Part shown: in pieces, positions 6,352 through 13,219 of the stretch | How the letters are laid out: every line of letters begins with the position of its first letter | Numbering within the stretch: the stretch's first letter is position 1 | DNA from: CAYFKJ01 sp964528595 | GTDB taxonomy: Bacteria > Pseudomonadota > Alphaproteobacteria > UBA2966 | Assembly: GCA_964528595.1 (NCBI GenBank) | Contig: CAZGTM010000082.1 | Location: 1 to 13,219, forward strand | Length of the DNA stretch: 13,219 nucleotides | Reading direction: 5' to 3' | Notes under the pieces: generated by a model | Database searches by the model: none | Seen by the model: the letters and a program-made list of their open reading frames with translations, nothing else | Told to the model about the DNA's origin: nothing | Program-made: the position numbers and the translations under genes

Positions 6352-7713
6352 GTGAAACCCCAAATTCAAACTAAGGTGCGACGGTTGGGCAGGGCTGCCG
6401 TGTTGGCGGCGTCGCTCGGCCTCGCCGCCTCGTCGGCCTGGGCTGGGCTTTTCAATCCAAACCTGTTCACGCTTGAGAACGGCATGCAGGTCGTCGTGAT
6501 CGAGGACCACCGGGCGCCGGTCGTCACGCAGATGGTGTGGTACAAAGTGGGTGCGGCGGACGAACCGGTCGGAAAATCGGGGATCGCGCATCTGCTTGAA
6601 CACCTGATGTTCAAGGGCACGGAGACCGCGCCGGGCAAAACGTTCTCGCAGACGGTCGCCGCCAACGGCGGGCGTGAAAACGCTTTCACGTCACACGATT
6701 TCACGGGTTATTTCCAGACGCTGGCAGCCGACCGCCTGGAGGCCGTGATGCGCCTTGAAGCCGACCGCATGACCAATCTCACGCTGTCCGAGGAAGATGT
6801 CGCCACCGAGCGAGAGGTGGTACTGGAGGAGCGCCGCTCGCGCACCGAAAACGAACCCTCGGCTTTGCTTTCGGAGCATGTTTCGGCGGCCCAGTTCCTG
6901 GCCTTGCCCTACCGTATTCCGGTGATCGGCTGGGCCCATGAAATCAGACAGCTTAACCGCGCCGACGCGCTGGAATTTTATCGCCGATACTACGCCCCCG
7001 ATAATGCCATCCTGATCGTTGCCGGCGACGTTAAAACGGCTAACGTGCGGAAATTGGCGGAAAAATACTATGGCGTCATCCCGGCCTCCGGAAAAGCGAC
7101 GCGCAACCGGCCCGTGGAACCGCCGCAAATCGCCGCCCGCCGGGTTGAACTGCGCGACGGCAGGGTGCGACAGCCGGCCTGGCGGCGCACCTACACGGCG
7201 CCCAGCGTGATGTCCGGTGAAACCGAACACGCCCTGCCGCTCGATCTACTGGCGAGCATTCTCGGCGGCGGCTCGACCAGCCGGCTCTATCAGGACCTGG
7301 TGGTCGAACAGAAAATAGCGGCGTCGGCCGGCGCCTGGTATTCCGGCGATTCCGTCGATCTCGCCCGCTTCGGCTTTTACGCTCAGCCGCGGCCGGGCGG
7401 GGACCTCGCGGCCGTGGAGGCCGCCGTCGACGCCACCATCGCCAAACTGTTGGCGGACGGCGTGACGGACGAGGAGATGGCGCGCGCCAAATCCGGCATG
7501 ATCGCCGCGGCGACCTATGCCCGCGACAGCGTCAGGCGGACAGCGCGCATATTCGGCGGAGCTCTGGTCATCGGACTTACCGCCGAAGACGTCGAAACCT
7601 GGCCCGAACGGGTCGAAGCCGTGACGGCGGAGCAGGTTCTGGCCGCCGCCCGGCATGTACTCGACCTGCGCCGGTCGGTGACGGGCTTGCTCCTCCCGGG
7701 CGAGGAGGGTTAG
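6352..7713 (+). CDS. Secreted M16 zinc peptidase, catalytic subunit
   Basis: The 453-residue product is an M16B-type (mitochondrial-processing-peptidase-like) zinc protease. An N-terminal signal peptide (basic KVRR, then an Ala/Leu core, ending near AWA-G at 29-32) predicts export to the periplasm. The inverted zinc motif HLLEH is at H80-H84, with H80 and H84 as ligands and E83 as the base. The distal Glu ligand is E160 in EREVVLEE, at the canonical distance. The C-terminal domain keeps GGSTSRLYQDL but lacks the R/Y substrate-binding pair: the aligned segment reads VVEQKIAAS instead of VREKRGLAY. It therefore probably needs the second M16 protein, encoded 3 bases downstream. The GTG start is supported by GGAG 6 bases upstream and the well-formed signal peptide. 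The natural substrate is unknown; paired alphaproteobacterial M16 proteins such as Sphingomonas SPH2681/2682 form a heterodimer. Confidence 0.9.
   Translation: MKPQIQTKVRRLGRAAVLAASLGLAASSAWAGLFNPNLFTLENGMQVVVIEDHRAPVVTQMVWYKVGAADEPVGKSGIAHLLEHLMFKGTETAPGKTFSQTVAANGGRENAFTSHDFTGYFQTLAADRLEAVMRLEADRMTNLTLSEEDVATEREVVLEERRSRTENEPSALLSEHVSAAQFLALPYRIPVIGWAHEIRQLNRADALEFYRRYYAPDNAILIVAGDVKTANVRKLAEKYYGVIPASGKATRNRPVEPPQIAARRVELRDGRVRQPAWRRTYTAPSVMSGETEHALPLDLLASILGGGSTSRLYQDLVVEQKIAASAGAWYSGDSVDLARFGFYAQPRPGGDLAAVEAAVDATIAKLLADGVTDEEMARAKSGMIAAATYARDSVRRTARIFGGALVIGLTAEDVETWPERVEAVTAEQVLAAARHVLDLRRSVTGLLLPGEEG
7690..7709 (+). promoter_or_regulatory. Hairpin covering the ribosome binding site of the second M16 gene
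   Basis: The strong ribosome binding site GAGGAGGG (7702-7709) lies 7 bases before the next ATG and inside the end of the first M16 gene. It is preceded by CTCCTC (7690-7695), which pairs perfectly with GAGGAG (7702-7707) around a 6-base CCGGGC loop. A ribosome finishing the first gene would melt this stem, so translation of the second subunit is probably coupled to that of the first. The pairing is seen in sequence; the coupling is inferred. Confidence 0.5.
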
Positions 7714-7716
7714 ACG

Positions 7717-9057
7717 ATGGCGGCGATAAGAAGCAAAGCACTTCCGCTCAGTATCCTGACATTGGCGGTCTGGTTCAGCTTGGGCTCGTTTCTGGCGCCG
7801 GCATCGGCGACCGAGATCAGCCGCGTGACCACGCCGGCCGGCTTCAAAACCTGGTTCGTCAGGGAAGAAACCATACCCATCATAACGGTTACGCTGTCGT
7901 TCGACGGCGGCTCAGCGCTCGATCCGGCGGGGCTCGAGGGCCTTGCCAATTTTGTGTCGGGGACTTTGGACGAGGGCGCCGGCGATCTACCGTCGCTGGC
8001 TTACCAGAAGCGCCTCCAGGAATTGGCGATCTCCATTTCCTTCAACGCCTATAAGGACCGATTTCGCGTCCGCCTGCGCACGCTGACCAAGAACAGGGAC
8101 GAGGCTTTCCGGCTGCTCGGCCTAGTGCTGCAAAGACCGCGCTTTGACGAAAAGGCCATCGAACGGGTGCGGGTCCAAATCCTCACCAATATCGAGAACG
8201 AAGCCGAAGACGCCAATTCCATAGCCGCCAAGGCTTGGTTCAGGAAGATCTACCCGAGCCATGTTTATGGCCGGCCGTCCAACGGCACCAAGGAAAGCGT
8301 TGCCGCCATCACGCCCGATGATCTTCGCGGCTTCGTCCGGCGGCGGTTCGCCCGCGACAATGTCCTGATCGGCGCCGTTGGAAACATCGATTCCGACGAG
8401 CTGTCCCGCCAGCTCGATTCGGCCCTTGCCGGCCTGCCGGCGGCATCGCACCCCGTGGACGTTGCTGAAATCGCCCCGGTTTCGGAAGGCTCGCTAACCG
8501 TCATCCGCAAGCCCAACCCGCAAAGCGTCGTGATTTTCGGCATGCCCGGCATCAAGCGCGACGATCCCGACTATTACGCCGCCTACGTCATGAATTACGT
8601 CTTGGGCGGCGGCGGGTTTACCTCACGGCTCTACCAGGAAGTGAGGGAAAAGCGCGGGTTGGCCTATTCGGTTTACAGTTACCTTTATCCTTATGAGTAT
8701 TCGGCCATTTATCTCGGCGGTGTGGCGACCGCCAACGCCCGCGTCGCCGAATCGCTCGATGTCGTTCGGGCCGAGATCAAGCGCCTGGCGGAGGAAGGCA
8801 TCAGCGAGGACGAATTGCAAAAGGCCAAGACCTACCTCAACGGCTCATTCCCGCTGCGCCTCGACAGCAACGCCAAGATTTCCAATATGCTGGTGGGCAT
8901 CCAGGTCAGCAAACTCGGCGTTGATTACATCGAGAAGAGGCCGGGTTATATTGATGCCGTCACGATCGAAGACATCCGGCGGGTCGCGAAACGGTTGCTG
9001 CGGCCCGAGGCGATGACCTTCGTTATCGTTGGAGATCCCGCCGGCATTGACGGCTGA
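7717..9057 (+). CDS. M16 peptidase homologue, non-catalytic R/Y subunit
   Basis: The 446-residue product has a signal peptide (ending near ASA-TE at 30-33) and the two-domain M16B architecture, but the zinc site is gone. At the HxxEH position it reads GLANFVSGTL, so His, Glu and His are replaced by N78, S81 and G82. The C-terminal substrate-binding region is intact: GGGGFTSRLYQEVREKRGLAYSV is present (about 297-319), with the R/Y pair at R310 and Y317 in REKRGLAY, the same 7-residue spacing as in other M16 enzymes. It complements the upstream protein, which has the zinc site but no R/Y pair. The two are expected to form one periplasmic heterodimeric protease. The ATG at 7717 is only 3 bases after the upstream stop and has a strong GAGGAGGG site at 7-base spacing. 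Confidence 0.9.
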   Translation: MAAIRSKALPLSILTLAVWFSLGSFLAPASATEISRVTTPAGFKTWFVREETIPIITVTLSFDGGSALDPAGLEGLANFVSGTLDEGAGDLPSLAYQKRLQELAISISFNAYKDRFRVRLRTLTKNRDEAFRLLGLVLQRPRFDEKAIERVRVQILTNIENEAEDANSIAAKAWFRKIYPSHVYGRPSNGTKESVAAITPDDLRGFVRRRFARDNVLIGAVGNIDSDELSRQLDSALAGLPAASHPVDVAEIAPVSEGSLTVIRKPNPQSVVIFGMPGIKRDDPDYYAAYVMNYVLGGGGFTSRLYQEVREKRGLAYSVYSYLYPYEYSAIYLGGVATANARVAESLDVVRAEIKRLAEEGISEDELQKAKTYLNGSFPLRLDSNAKISNMLVGIQVSKLGVDYIEKRPGYIDAVTIEDIRRVAKRLLRPEAMTFVIVGDPAGIDG

Positions 9058-9099
9058 CATTGAGCGACGCCGAAAAAAGAACAAGATGGACCGAACGGC

Positions 9100-10404
9100 A
9101 TGACGTACCGCCAACTGACCGATGGCTGCTTCTCTGATGCGATCGCGGATGGTGGAATAGCTGCCGATGGTTTTGCGACGCTCGCAGTCGAAGCCCAGGC
9201 GGCCATGGCGGCGATTGCCGGGGAGCTGTCCGAAGGCGGGCATGAAGCCCTTGCCTTGGCGCGCGAGACAGCTGATCTGGCGGAACTTGAAGGGCTGGCG
9301 CGGCGCTGGCGCGAACGGTTTGCCGATCTCGTCGTCCTGGGGACCGGCGGATCCAGCTTGGGCGCCCAAGCCGTTACCGCTCTTGCTGCTCAAGGGGCCG
9401 GGGCGAACCTGTCCCTTCATTTTCCCGACAATCTGGACCCTTACTCGCTGGATGAGTTGTTCGACCGGCTGGATTTGTCCGACACCGTCTTTCTGGCGGT
9501 ATCAAAATCGGGCGGTACGTCGGAAACCCTGAGCCAACTCCTGGTCGTCATCGACCGCTTGCGCCGGGCGCTTGGCGAGGATTTGCTCGATCAGCACATC
9601 GTGCTGGTGGCGGAGCCGGGGGACAGTCCTTTGCGCAAACTCGGCGCCCGTTTCGGACTGCAAGCGCTCGATCATTCACCCGCGGTCGGCGGTCGTTTCT
9701 CCGTGTTGTCGCTGGTCGGCATGCTGCCGGCCTTGGCGGCCGGACTGGACGCCGCCGCCGTGCGGCGGGGTGCGGCGGATGTATTGGCGGGCGCGATCGC
9801 ATCTGATGGTCCCTCGCAACCGGCCTTGGGCGCCGCCATCTCGGTCGGTCTGTTGCACCAAAAAGGAATTACGGCAACCGTGCTGATGGCGTATGCCAAC
9901 CGGCTAGCGCCCTTTGCGGCATGGTACAGCCAGCTTTGGGCCGAGAGCCTGGGCAAGGACGGCCAGGGCACGACGCCGGTCTCGGCCCTCGGACCCGTAG
10001 ACCAGCATAGCCAACTGCAGCTCTACCTCGACGGTCCGGCCGACAAGATGTTTACCCTGATCGATATCGAACGGGGGGAGGGCGGCAGGATCGACCCCGA
10101 ACTGGCCGAACTGGCCGGCGCGGATTATCTGGCGGGACACAGTATCGGCGATGTCGTTTCTGCCCTGTTTAAGGGAACGGCAACTACTTTGGTGCATAAT
10201 AATAGGCCAACGCGGATTTTCGAGTTGCCGCGTCTGGATGAAGCCGCCCTCGGCGGCCTGTTCATGCATTTCATGCTTGAGACGCTGATTGCCGCCAAGT
10301 TGCTGGGCGTCGATGCCGTCAATCAGCCCGCCGTCGAAGAGGGCAAGACGCTGGCCCGCGCCACCTTGGCGGCGGACAACCCGTTGGAGGAAGTACCGAC
10401 TTGA
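9100..10404 (+). CDS. pgi: Glucose-6-phosphate isomerase
   Basis: PGI interconverts glucose 6-phosphate and fructose 6-phosphate in the cytoplasm. The 434-residue product is the short bacterial form (classical E. coli-type PGI is about 550). Key segments: LGTGGSSLGA (80-89) and SKSGGTSET (135-143) for phosphate binding, VGGRFSVLS (196-204), the catalytic region WAESLGKDGQG (280-290) with E282, GPVDQHSQLQLYLDGP (298-313) with H303, and VNQPAVEEGK (407-416) ending in the conserved Lys K416. It is 42 bases from the M16 pair and has only a weak A-rich region instead of a clear ribosome binding site. Its stop codon overlaps the mutL start. An M- or SIS-domain sugar isomerase was considered, but the full set of PGI motifs is present. 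Confidence 0.94.
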   Translation: MTYRQLTDGCFSDAIADGGIAADGFATLAVEAQAAMAAIAGELSEGGHEALALARETADLAELEGLARRWRERFADLVVLGTGGSSLGAQAVTALAAQGAGANLSLHFPDNLDPYSLDELFDRLDLSDTVFLAVSKSGGTSETLSQLLVVIDRLRRALGEDLLDQHIVLVAEPGDSPLRKLGARFGLQALDHSPAVGGRFSVLSLVGMLPALAAGLDAAAVRRGAADVLAGAIASDGPSQPALGAAISVGLLHQKGITATVLMAYANRLAPFAAWYSQLWAESLGKDGQGTTPVSALGPVDQHSQLQLYLDGPADKMFTLIDIERGEGGRIDPELAELAGADYLAGHSIGDVVSALFKGTATTLVHNNRPTRIFELPRLDEAALGGLFMHFMLETLIAAKLLGVDAVNQPAVEEGKTLARATLAADNPLEEVPT

Positions 10405-12242
10405 CCATTCGCCGCCTGCCGGAAGGACTGGCAAACCGCATCGCCGCCGGCGAAGTGGTTGAACGGCCTGCCTCGGCGGTCAAGGAACTGGTCGAAAACG
10501 CCATCGACGCGGGCGCGCGCAACATTGATGTCGCCATCGTCGAAGGCGGACGGCAACTCATCAGCGTGCAGGATGACGGCTTCGGTATGTCCGCGGACGA
10601 ACTGCGCATCGCCGTGGAGCGCCACGCAACGTCCAAGCTGCCTAACGACGATCTGGTCAATATCGCGACTTTGGGCTTCCGCGGCGAGGCTTTGCCGTCC
10701 ATAGGTTCAGTCAGCCGCATGTCGATCACCAGCCGGCCCATGGAGGGCGAGGAAGCCTGGACGATCAAGGTCGACGGCGGCAAGATCGAACACTCCCGCC
10801 CGGCAGCGCTGACCTTCGGCACGCGCATCGAGGTCCGCGATTTGTTTTTCGCCACGCCGGCCCGGCTCAAATTCCTCAAGACCGACCGGACCGAGCAAGC
10901 CCACGCCGTCGATACCATCAAGCGCCTGGCCATGGTGCATCCGGAAATCTCCTTTTCCCTCACCGACGGCGAACGTGAGGTTTTGCGTTATCACGCCACC
11001 CAGGGCGACTTGTTCGAGGCCCGGCTGGCGCGGCTTGGGCAGGTCATGGCCAAGGATTTCGCCGAAAACGCGGTCGCCCTGGACGCCGCGCGCGAAGACG
11101 CCAAGCTGACGGGCTACGTCGGCCTGCCGACATTCAACCGCGGCAATTCGATGATGCAGTTCATGTTCGTCAACGGCCGTCCGGTGCGCGATCGGTTGAT
11201 GTTGGGCGCGGTGCGCGGCGGTTATCAGGATCTGCTGGCCCGCGACCGCCACCCCCTGGTGGCGCTGTTTCTCAAGATCGACCCCGCCGCCGTCGACGTC
11301 AACGTCCATCCCGCCAAAGCCGAGGTGCGTTTCCGCGATTCCGGCATGGTGCGCGGACTGATCGTTTCCGGCATCAAGCACGCCCTGGCCGAAGCCGGTC
11401 ACCGGGCGTCGCCGACCATCGGCGCCGGGACATTAGGCGCGGCACGTAAGGAAGGCGCCAACCCGACGCTGTTCGGCACGCGCGGGCGGCACTACAGCGG
11501 ACCGGCAGCCTCGACGCAGGGAGAACTCGCCGACAGCGCTTATCTCGCCCAAACGCCGCTGGATGCCGACAGTTACAACCGCCACGCCGTCGATGCCCTT
11601 GACGCGCCGACCGGACAAGCAGAATCCCTCAACGACCCGGCGGTGGCCGAAGCCCTGCAGAAACACCCTCTGGGCGCGGCGCGCGGTCAGGTTCACGCGA
11701 CCTACATCGTGTCCCAATCCGCCGACGGCATCGTCATCATCGATCAGCATGCCGCGCATGAGCGGGTCGTTTATGAACGCATGAAGGACGCGCTGCTGAG
11801 TGACGGTGTCGCCGCTCAGGGGCTGTTGCTGCCCGAGGTCGTGGAATTGTCCGAGGACGAAGCGGCGCTGCTGGTCTCGCGGGCGGAGGAGTTGTCCAAG
11901 TTCGGTCTCACGTTGGAGGCCTTCGGGCCCGGCGCGGTGGTGGTGCGCGAAACGCCCGTGCTGCTGGGCGAAACGGACGTGCAGGCCCTGATCCGCGACC
12001 TCGCCGACGATCTCAAGGAGTTCGATCAGGCCGCCGTGCTGGAAGACAGGCTGGCCGAGGTCTGCTCGACCATGGCCTGTCATGGCAGCGTCCGCGCCGG
12101 CCGCCGCCTGGCGGTGTCGGAAATGAATGCGCTGTTGCGGCGCATGGAGATCACGCCCAACTCCGGCCAATGCAACCACGGCCGCCCGACCTACATCGAA
12201 CTCAAGCTCAGCGATATCGAAAAACTGTTCGGCCGGCGTTAA
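10401..12242 (+). CDS. mutL: DNA mismatch repair protein MutL
   Basis: MutL links mismatch recognition by MutS to strand incision. The 613-residue product starts with the GHKL ATPase domain: LANRIAAGEVVERPASAVKE at 10-29, then ELVENAIDAGA with E32 and N33, DDGFGM (58-63), HATSKL (75-80) and GFRGEAL (92-98). A variable linker covers roughly 335-425. The C-terminal domain has DQHAAHERVVYE (448-459), matching the endonuclease motif DQHA(x)2E(x)4E, then ACHGSVRAGR (559-568) and CNHGRP (591-596), the last differing from the usual CPHGRP by one residue. The endonuclease motif fits an organism without MutH. The start is TTG: the family N-terminus begins exactly there, GGAGG (10386-10390) is 10 bases upstream, and the TTGA overlaps the pgi stop by 4 bases, so the two genes are translationally coupled. 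Confidence 0.96.
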   Translation: MTIRRLPEGLANRIAAGEVVERPASAVKELVENAIDAGARNIDVAIVEGGRQLISVQDDGFGMSADELRIAVERHATSKLPNDDLVNIATLGFRGEALPSIGSVSRMSITSRPMEGEEAWTIKVDGGKIEHSRPAALTFGTRIEVRDLFFATPARLKFLKTDRTEQAHAVDTIKRLAMVHPEISFSLTDGEREVLRYHATQGDLFEARLARLGQVMAKDFAENAVALDAAREDAKLTGYVGLPTFNRGNSMMQFMFVNGRPVRDRLMLGAVRGGYQDLLARDRHPLVALFLKIDPAAVDVNVHPAKAEVRFRDSGMVRGLIVSGIKHALAEAGHRASPTIGAGTLGAARKEGANPTLFGTRGRHYSGPAASTQGELADSAYLAQTPLDADSYNRHAVDALDAPTGQAESLNDPAVAEALQKHPLGAARGQVHATYIVSQSADGIVIIDQHAAHERVVYERMKDALLSDGVAAQGLLLPEVVELSEDEAALLVSRAEELSKFGLTLEAFGPGAVVVRETPVLLGETDVQALIRDLADDLKEFDQAAVLEDRLAEVCSTMACHGSVRAGRRLAVSEMNALLRRMEITPNSGQCNHGRPTYIELKLSDIEKLFGRR

Positions 12243-12304
12243 TGGAGGTTGGGCCGATCGAAATCAATTACCTAGATGACGATAGAATCCTGGTACGCAT
12301 TTAG
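12242..12304 (+). CDS. Candidate 20-codon ORF overlapping the mutL stop
   Basis: The last base of the mutL stop starts an ATG (TAATG arrangement) that opens a frame of 20 codons, MEVGPIEINYLDDDRILVRI, ending in TAG at 12302-12304. The stop overlaps the end of the convergent HIRAN gene. The start position is what one expects of a coupled downstream gene, and the peptide looks protein-like. It may therefore be the 5' stub of a former operon member cut by the accessory insertion. It could equally be chance. No promoter or terminator is visible in the 58-base gap between mutL and the HIRAN gene. Confidence 0.2.
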   Translation: MEVGPIEINYLDDDRILVRI

Positions 12305-13059
12305 CCTGCCATACTCAGCTTTTGATTATGTTCCTGTGGCTCCACAGGATCAGAAATCTCAAGAAACAAAAAAATTCTTGGTGCTGTCGGTAGACCGTTA
12401 CGCCGGAATATTGTGCCACGCACATCGAATCCTTCTCTTATCCACTTTGTGACCGAAGGTGCCTGAACTCGGTTAACGTATCCTAATTTCCGATCACTCA
12501 ACATTAGTTGCACAGCGTTGTCATCAGCTGGGTTATCCGGCTCTCGTACAAGGCTGACATCTTGACCCAGAACAACCTCATCAAGCCGTTGCGAATAATC
12601 GCCATAGCTTAGGCCAGCAATTTCAGTTGAGAATTCCAGGGGAGGAGATGCTTCGGCGTAATCGTTTATCACCTGATACCCGTCACTCGGAAGACGACCC
12701 TCGCCGTATCCTAACAGCGCAAAATCCGAGATATTGGACTGGTCTGCTGGATCAAGCCCCAATGACTTCAGATAAATTCCAAAATCATTCCTCGTTCGTC
12801 GGGTAACTCGGCTCATGAAATAGTCCATTACGCCAACGGAGTAGGTGACCTTTTCGTCCGGGAAAGCATCAATTGGGACAAACTTTTTCTTGCGGGCCTC
12901 TTTGTACGATTGCATTTTAGGAAAATACTTCAATGAAACTGATTCGTTCTCGCCGCGAGCTAGCTGTCCAACAATGTAGCGTTGCGCATTCGGCACGCTC
13001 CAAACAAGGCAGAGGTGTCGCGGCTCCTGAAGGTGGACTATCTTGTTTTCAGTGAACAT
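12301..13059 (-). CDS. HIRAN-domain protein with HipA-N-terminal-like region
   Basis: The product (252 residues from the ATG at 13059) has a C-terminal HIRAN domain, about residues 145-235. It shows the core IAGLSYGDYSQRLDEVVLG, then VSLVREPDNPADDNAVQL, then LGYVNR. HIRAN domains bind DNA ends or single-stranded 3' ends in helicase-associated proteins such as HLTF; stand-alone bacterial ones are poorly understood. The N-terminal half (about 15-125) reads HLCLVWSVPNAQRYIVGQL, KKKFVPIDAFPDEKVTYS, FMSRVTRRTRNDFGIYLKSLGL. It resembles the small N-terminal domain of HipA kinases, yet no kinase domain is present. No signal peptide or membrane segment is visible. The ATG is preferred over the TTG at 13068 because GAGGA is 11 bases from the ATG but only 2 from the TTG. 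The gene is AT-richer than its neighbours, antisense to them, and overlaps an upstream truncated gene by 11 bases, so it looks acquired as part of a two-gene unit. Biological role unknown. Confidence 0.8.
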   Translation of the reverse strand: MFTENKIVHLQEPRHLCLVWSVPNAQRYIVGQLARGENESVSLKYFPKMQSYKEARKKKFVPIDAFPDEKVTYSVGVMDYFMSRVTRRTRNDFGIYLKSLGLDPADQSNISDFALLGYGEGRLPSDGYQVINDYAEASPPLEFSTEIAGLSYGDYSQRLDEVVLGQDVSLVREPDNPADDNAVQLMLSDRKLGYVNRVQAPSVTKWIREGFDVRGTIFRRNGLPTAPRIFLFLEISDPVEPQEHNQKLSMAG

Positions 13060-13165
13060 TTTTGACAACTTCCTCTAGCGCGTTGCGCTTGGCTTCAATA
13101 ATCCGCAATGTAAATTCCGCTCGCTCTTTGGTAAATCGAACGGGCACATCGAAATCACAAAGTTC
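13049..13165 (-). pseudogene. 3' remnant of a gene upstream of the HIRAN gene, cut by an IS
   Basis: Reading leftward from 13165, an open frame encodes about 38 residues, ELCDFDVPV then RFTKERAEFTLRIIEAKRNA then LEEVVKNVH, and stops at 13049-13051. The stop overlaps the HIRAN start codon by 11 bases, the classic arrangement of two cotranscribed genes. The peptide is charged and helical, like the C-terminal end of a real protein. The frame carries on into the apparent IS end, where it meets a TAG (13184-13186), and has no good start codon (only a GTG at 13147). I infer that the 5' part of this gene lies beyond the IS, outside the window. The family is not recognisable from this fragment. Confidence 0.45.
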
Positions 13166-13219
13166 TGACCTGCCCCCCGAAAACTAGTCCAGCCCGGATG
13201 TTAGGATCGGGTTGGCTTG
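13166..13219. mobile_element. Probable terminus of an insertion sequence (IS3-like), partial
   Basis: From 13166 the sequence begins TGACCTGCCCCCCGAAAACT. This closely resembles, from memory, terminal inverted repeats of IS3-family elements in alphaproteobacteria, which start TGACCTGCCCC. At this point the AT-rich coding frame to the left breaks off and composition becomes GC-rich. On the minus strand an open frame comes in from the right edge and stops at TAG 13184-13186, which could be the end of a transposase. Only one end is visible, so neither the matching inverted repeat nor the target duplication can be checked here. The family assignment is tentative. Confidence 0.4.

Noticed and set aside
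11433..12179. 248-codon minus-strand frame inside mutL
   Set aside because: Antisense shadow; the + strand has intact MutL motifs throughout and the antisense protein shows none.
12243..13219. Possible direct or inverted repeats flanking the accessory segment (GATCGG-type words near 12255 and 13205)
   Set aside because: Only about 7 bases match and the right-hand copy lies inside the apparent IS end, so they are not convincing attachment sites.

Overview
The window is GC-rich and densely coded, and almost all of it is housekeeping DNA. Gene order (MaoC hydratase, ribF, ileS, lspA, DUF3035 lipoprotein, two M16 peptidases, pgi, mutL, all on the + strand) and protein style suggest an alphaproteobacterium, probably Rhodospirillales-like. 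This rests on recalled gene order and on motifs read by eye; no database search was possible. No tRNA, rRNA or CRISPR array was seen.

Layout. Positions 1-243 (-) hold the 5' end of a small helical protein that runs off the left edge; a faint resemblance to alphaproteobacterial CheZ-type chemotaxis proteins is noted but not established. A 192-base divergent region carries a good sigma70-like promoter (361-389) facing the MaoC hydratase. ribF (FMN/FAD synthesis) follows. A 233-base leader then precedes ileS; it has three perfect-stem hairpins and a mini-ORF with three isoleucine codons, two of them the rare ATA. ileS, lspA and a lipoprotein gene (DUF3035, BamF-like) are packed with 3-5 base gaps, so the lipoprotein signal peptidase is cotranscribed with a lipoprotein. 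A probable terminator and a new promoter separate this block from two secreted M16 peptidase homologues. Their active sites are complementary: the first has HxxEH zinc ligands, the second has lost them but keeps the R/Y pair, so they probably form one heterodimeric protease. pgi and mutL follow, mutL starting on a TTG that overlaps the pgi stop. MutL carries the DQHA(x)2E(x)4E endonuclease motif, as expected in a MutH-less organism.

Just after mutL the composition shifts to visibly AT-richer DNA and the coding strand reverses. This accessory tail has a HIRAN-domain protein whose N-terminal half resembles the non-kinase N-terminal domain of HipA. Upstream of it is the 3' remnant of a second, overlapping gene, apparently cut by an insertion sequence whose terminus begins at about 13166 and runs off the right edge. 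This looks like a small horizontally acquired module later damaged by an IS, and it is the least ordinary part of the window along with the ileS leader.
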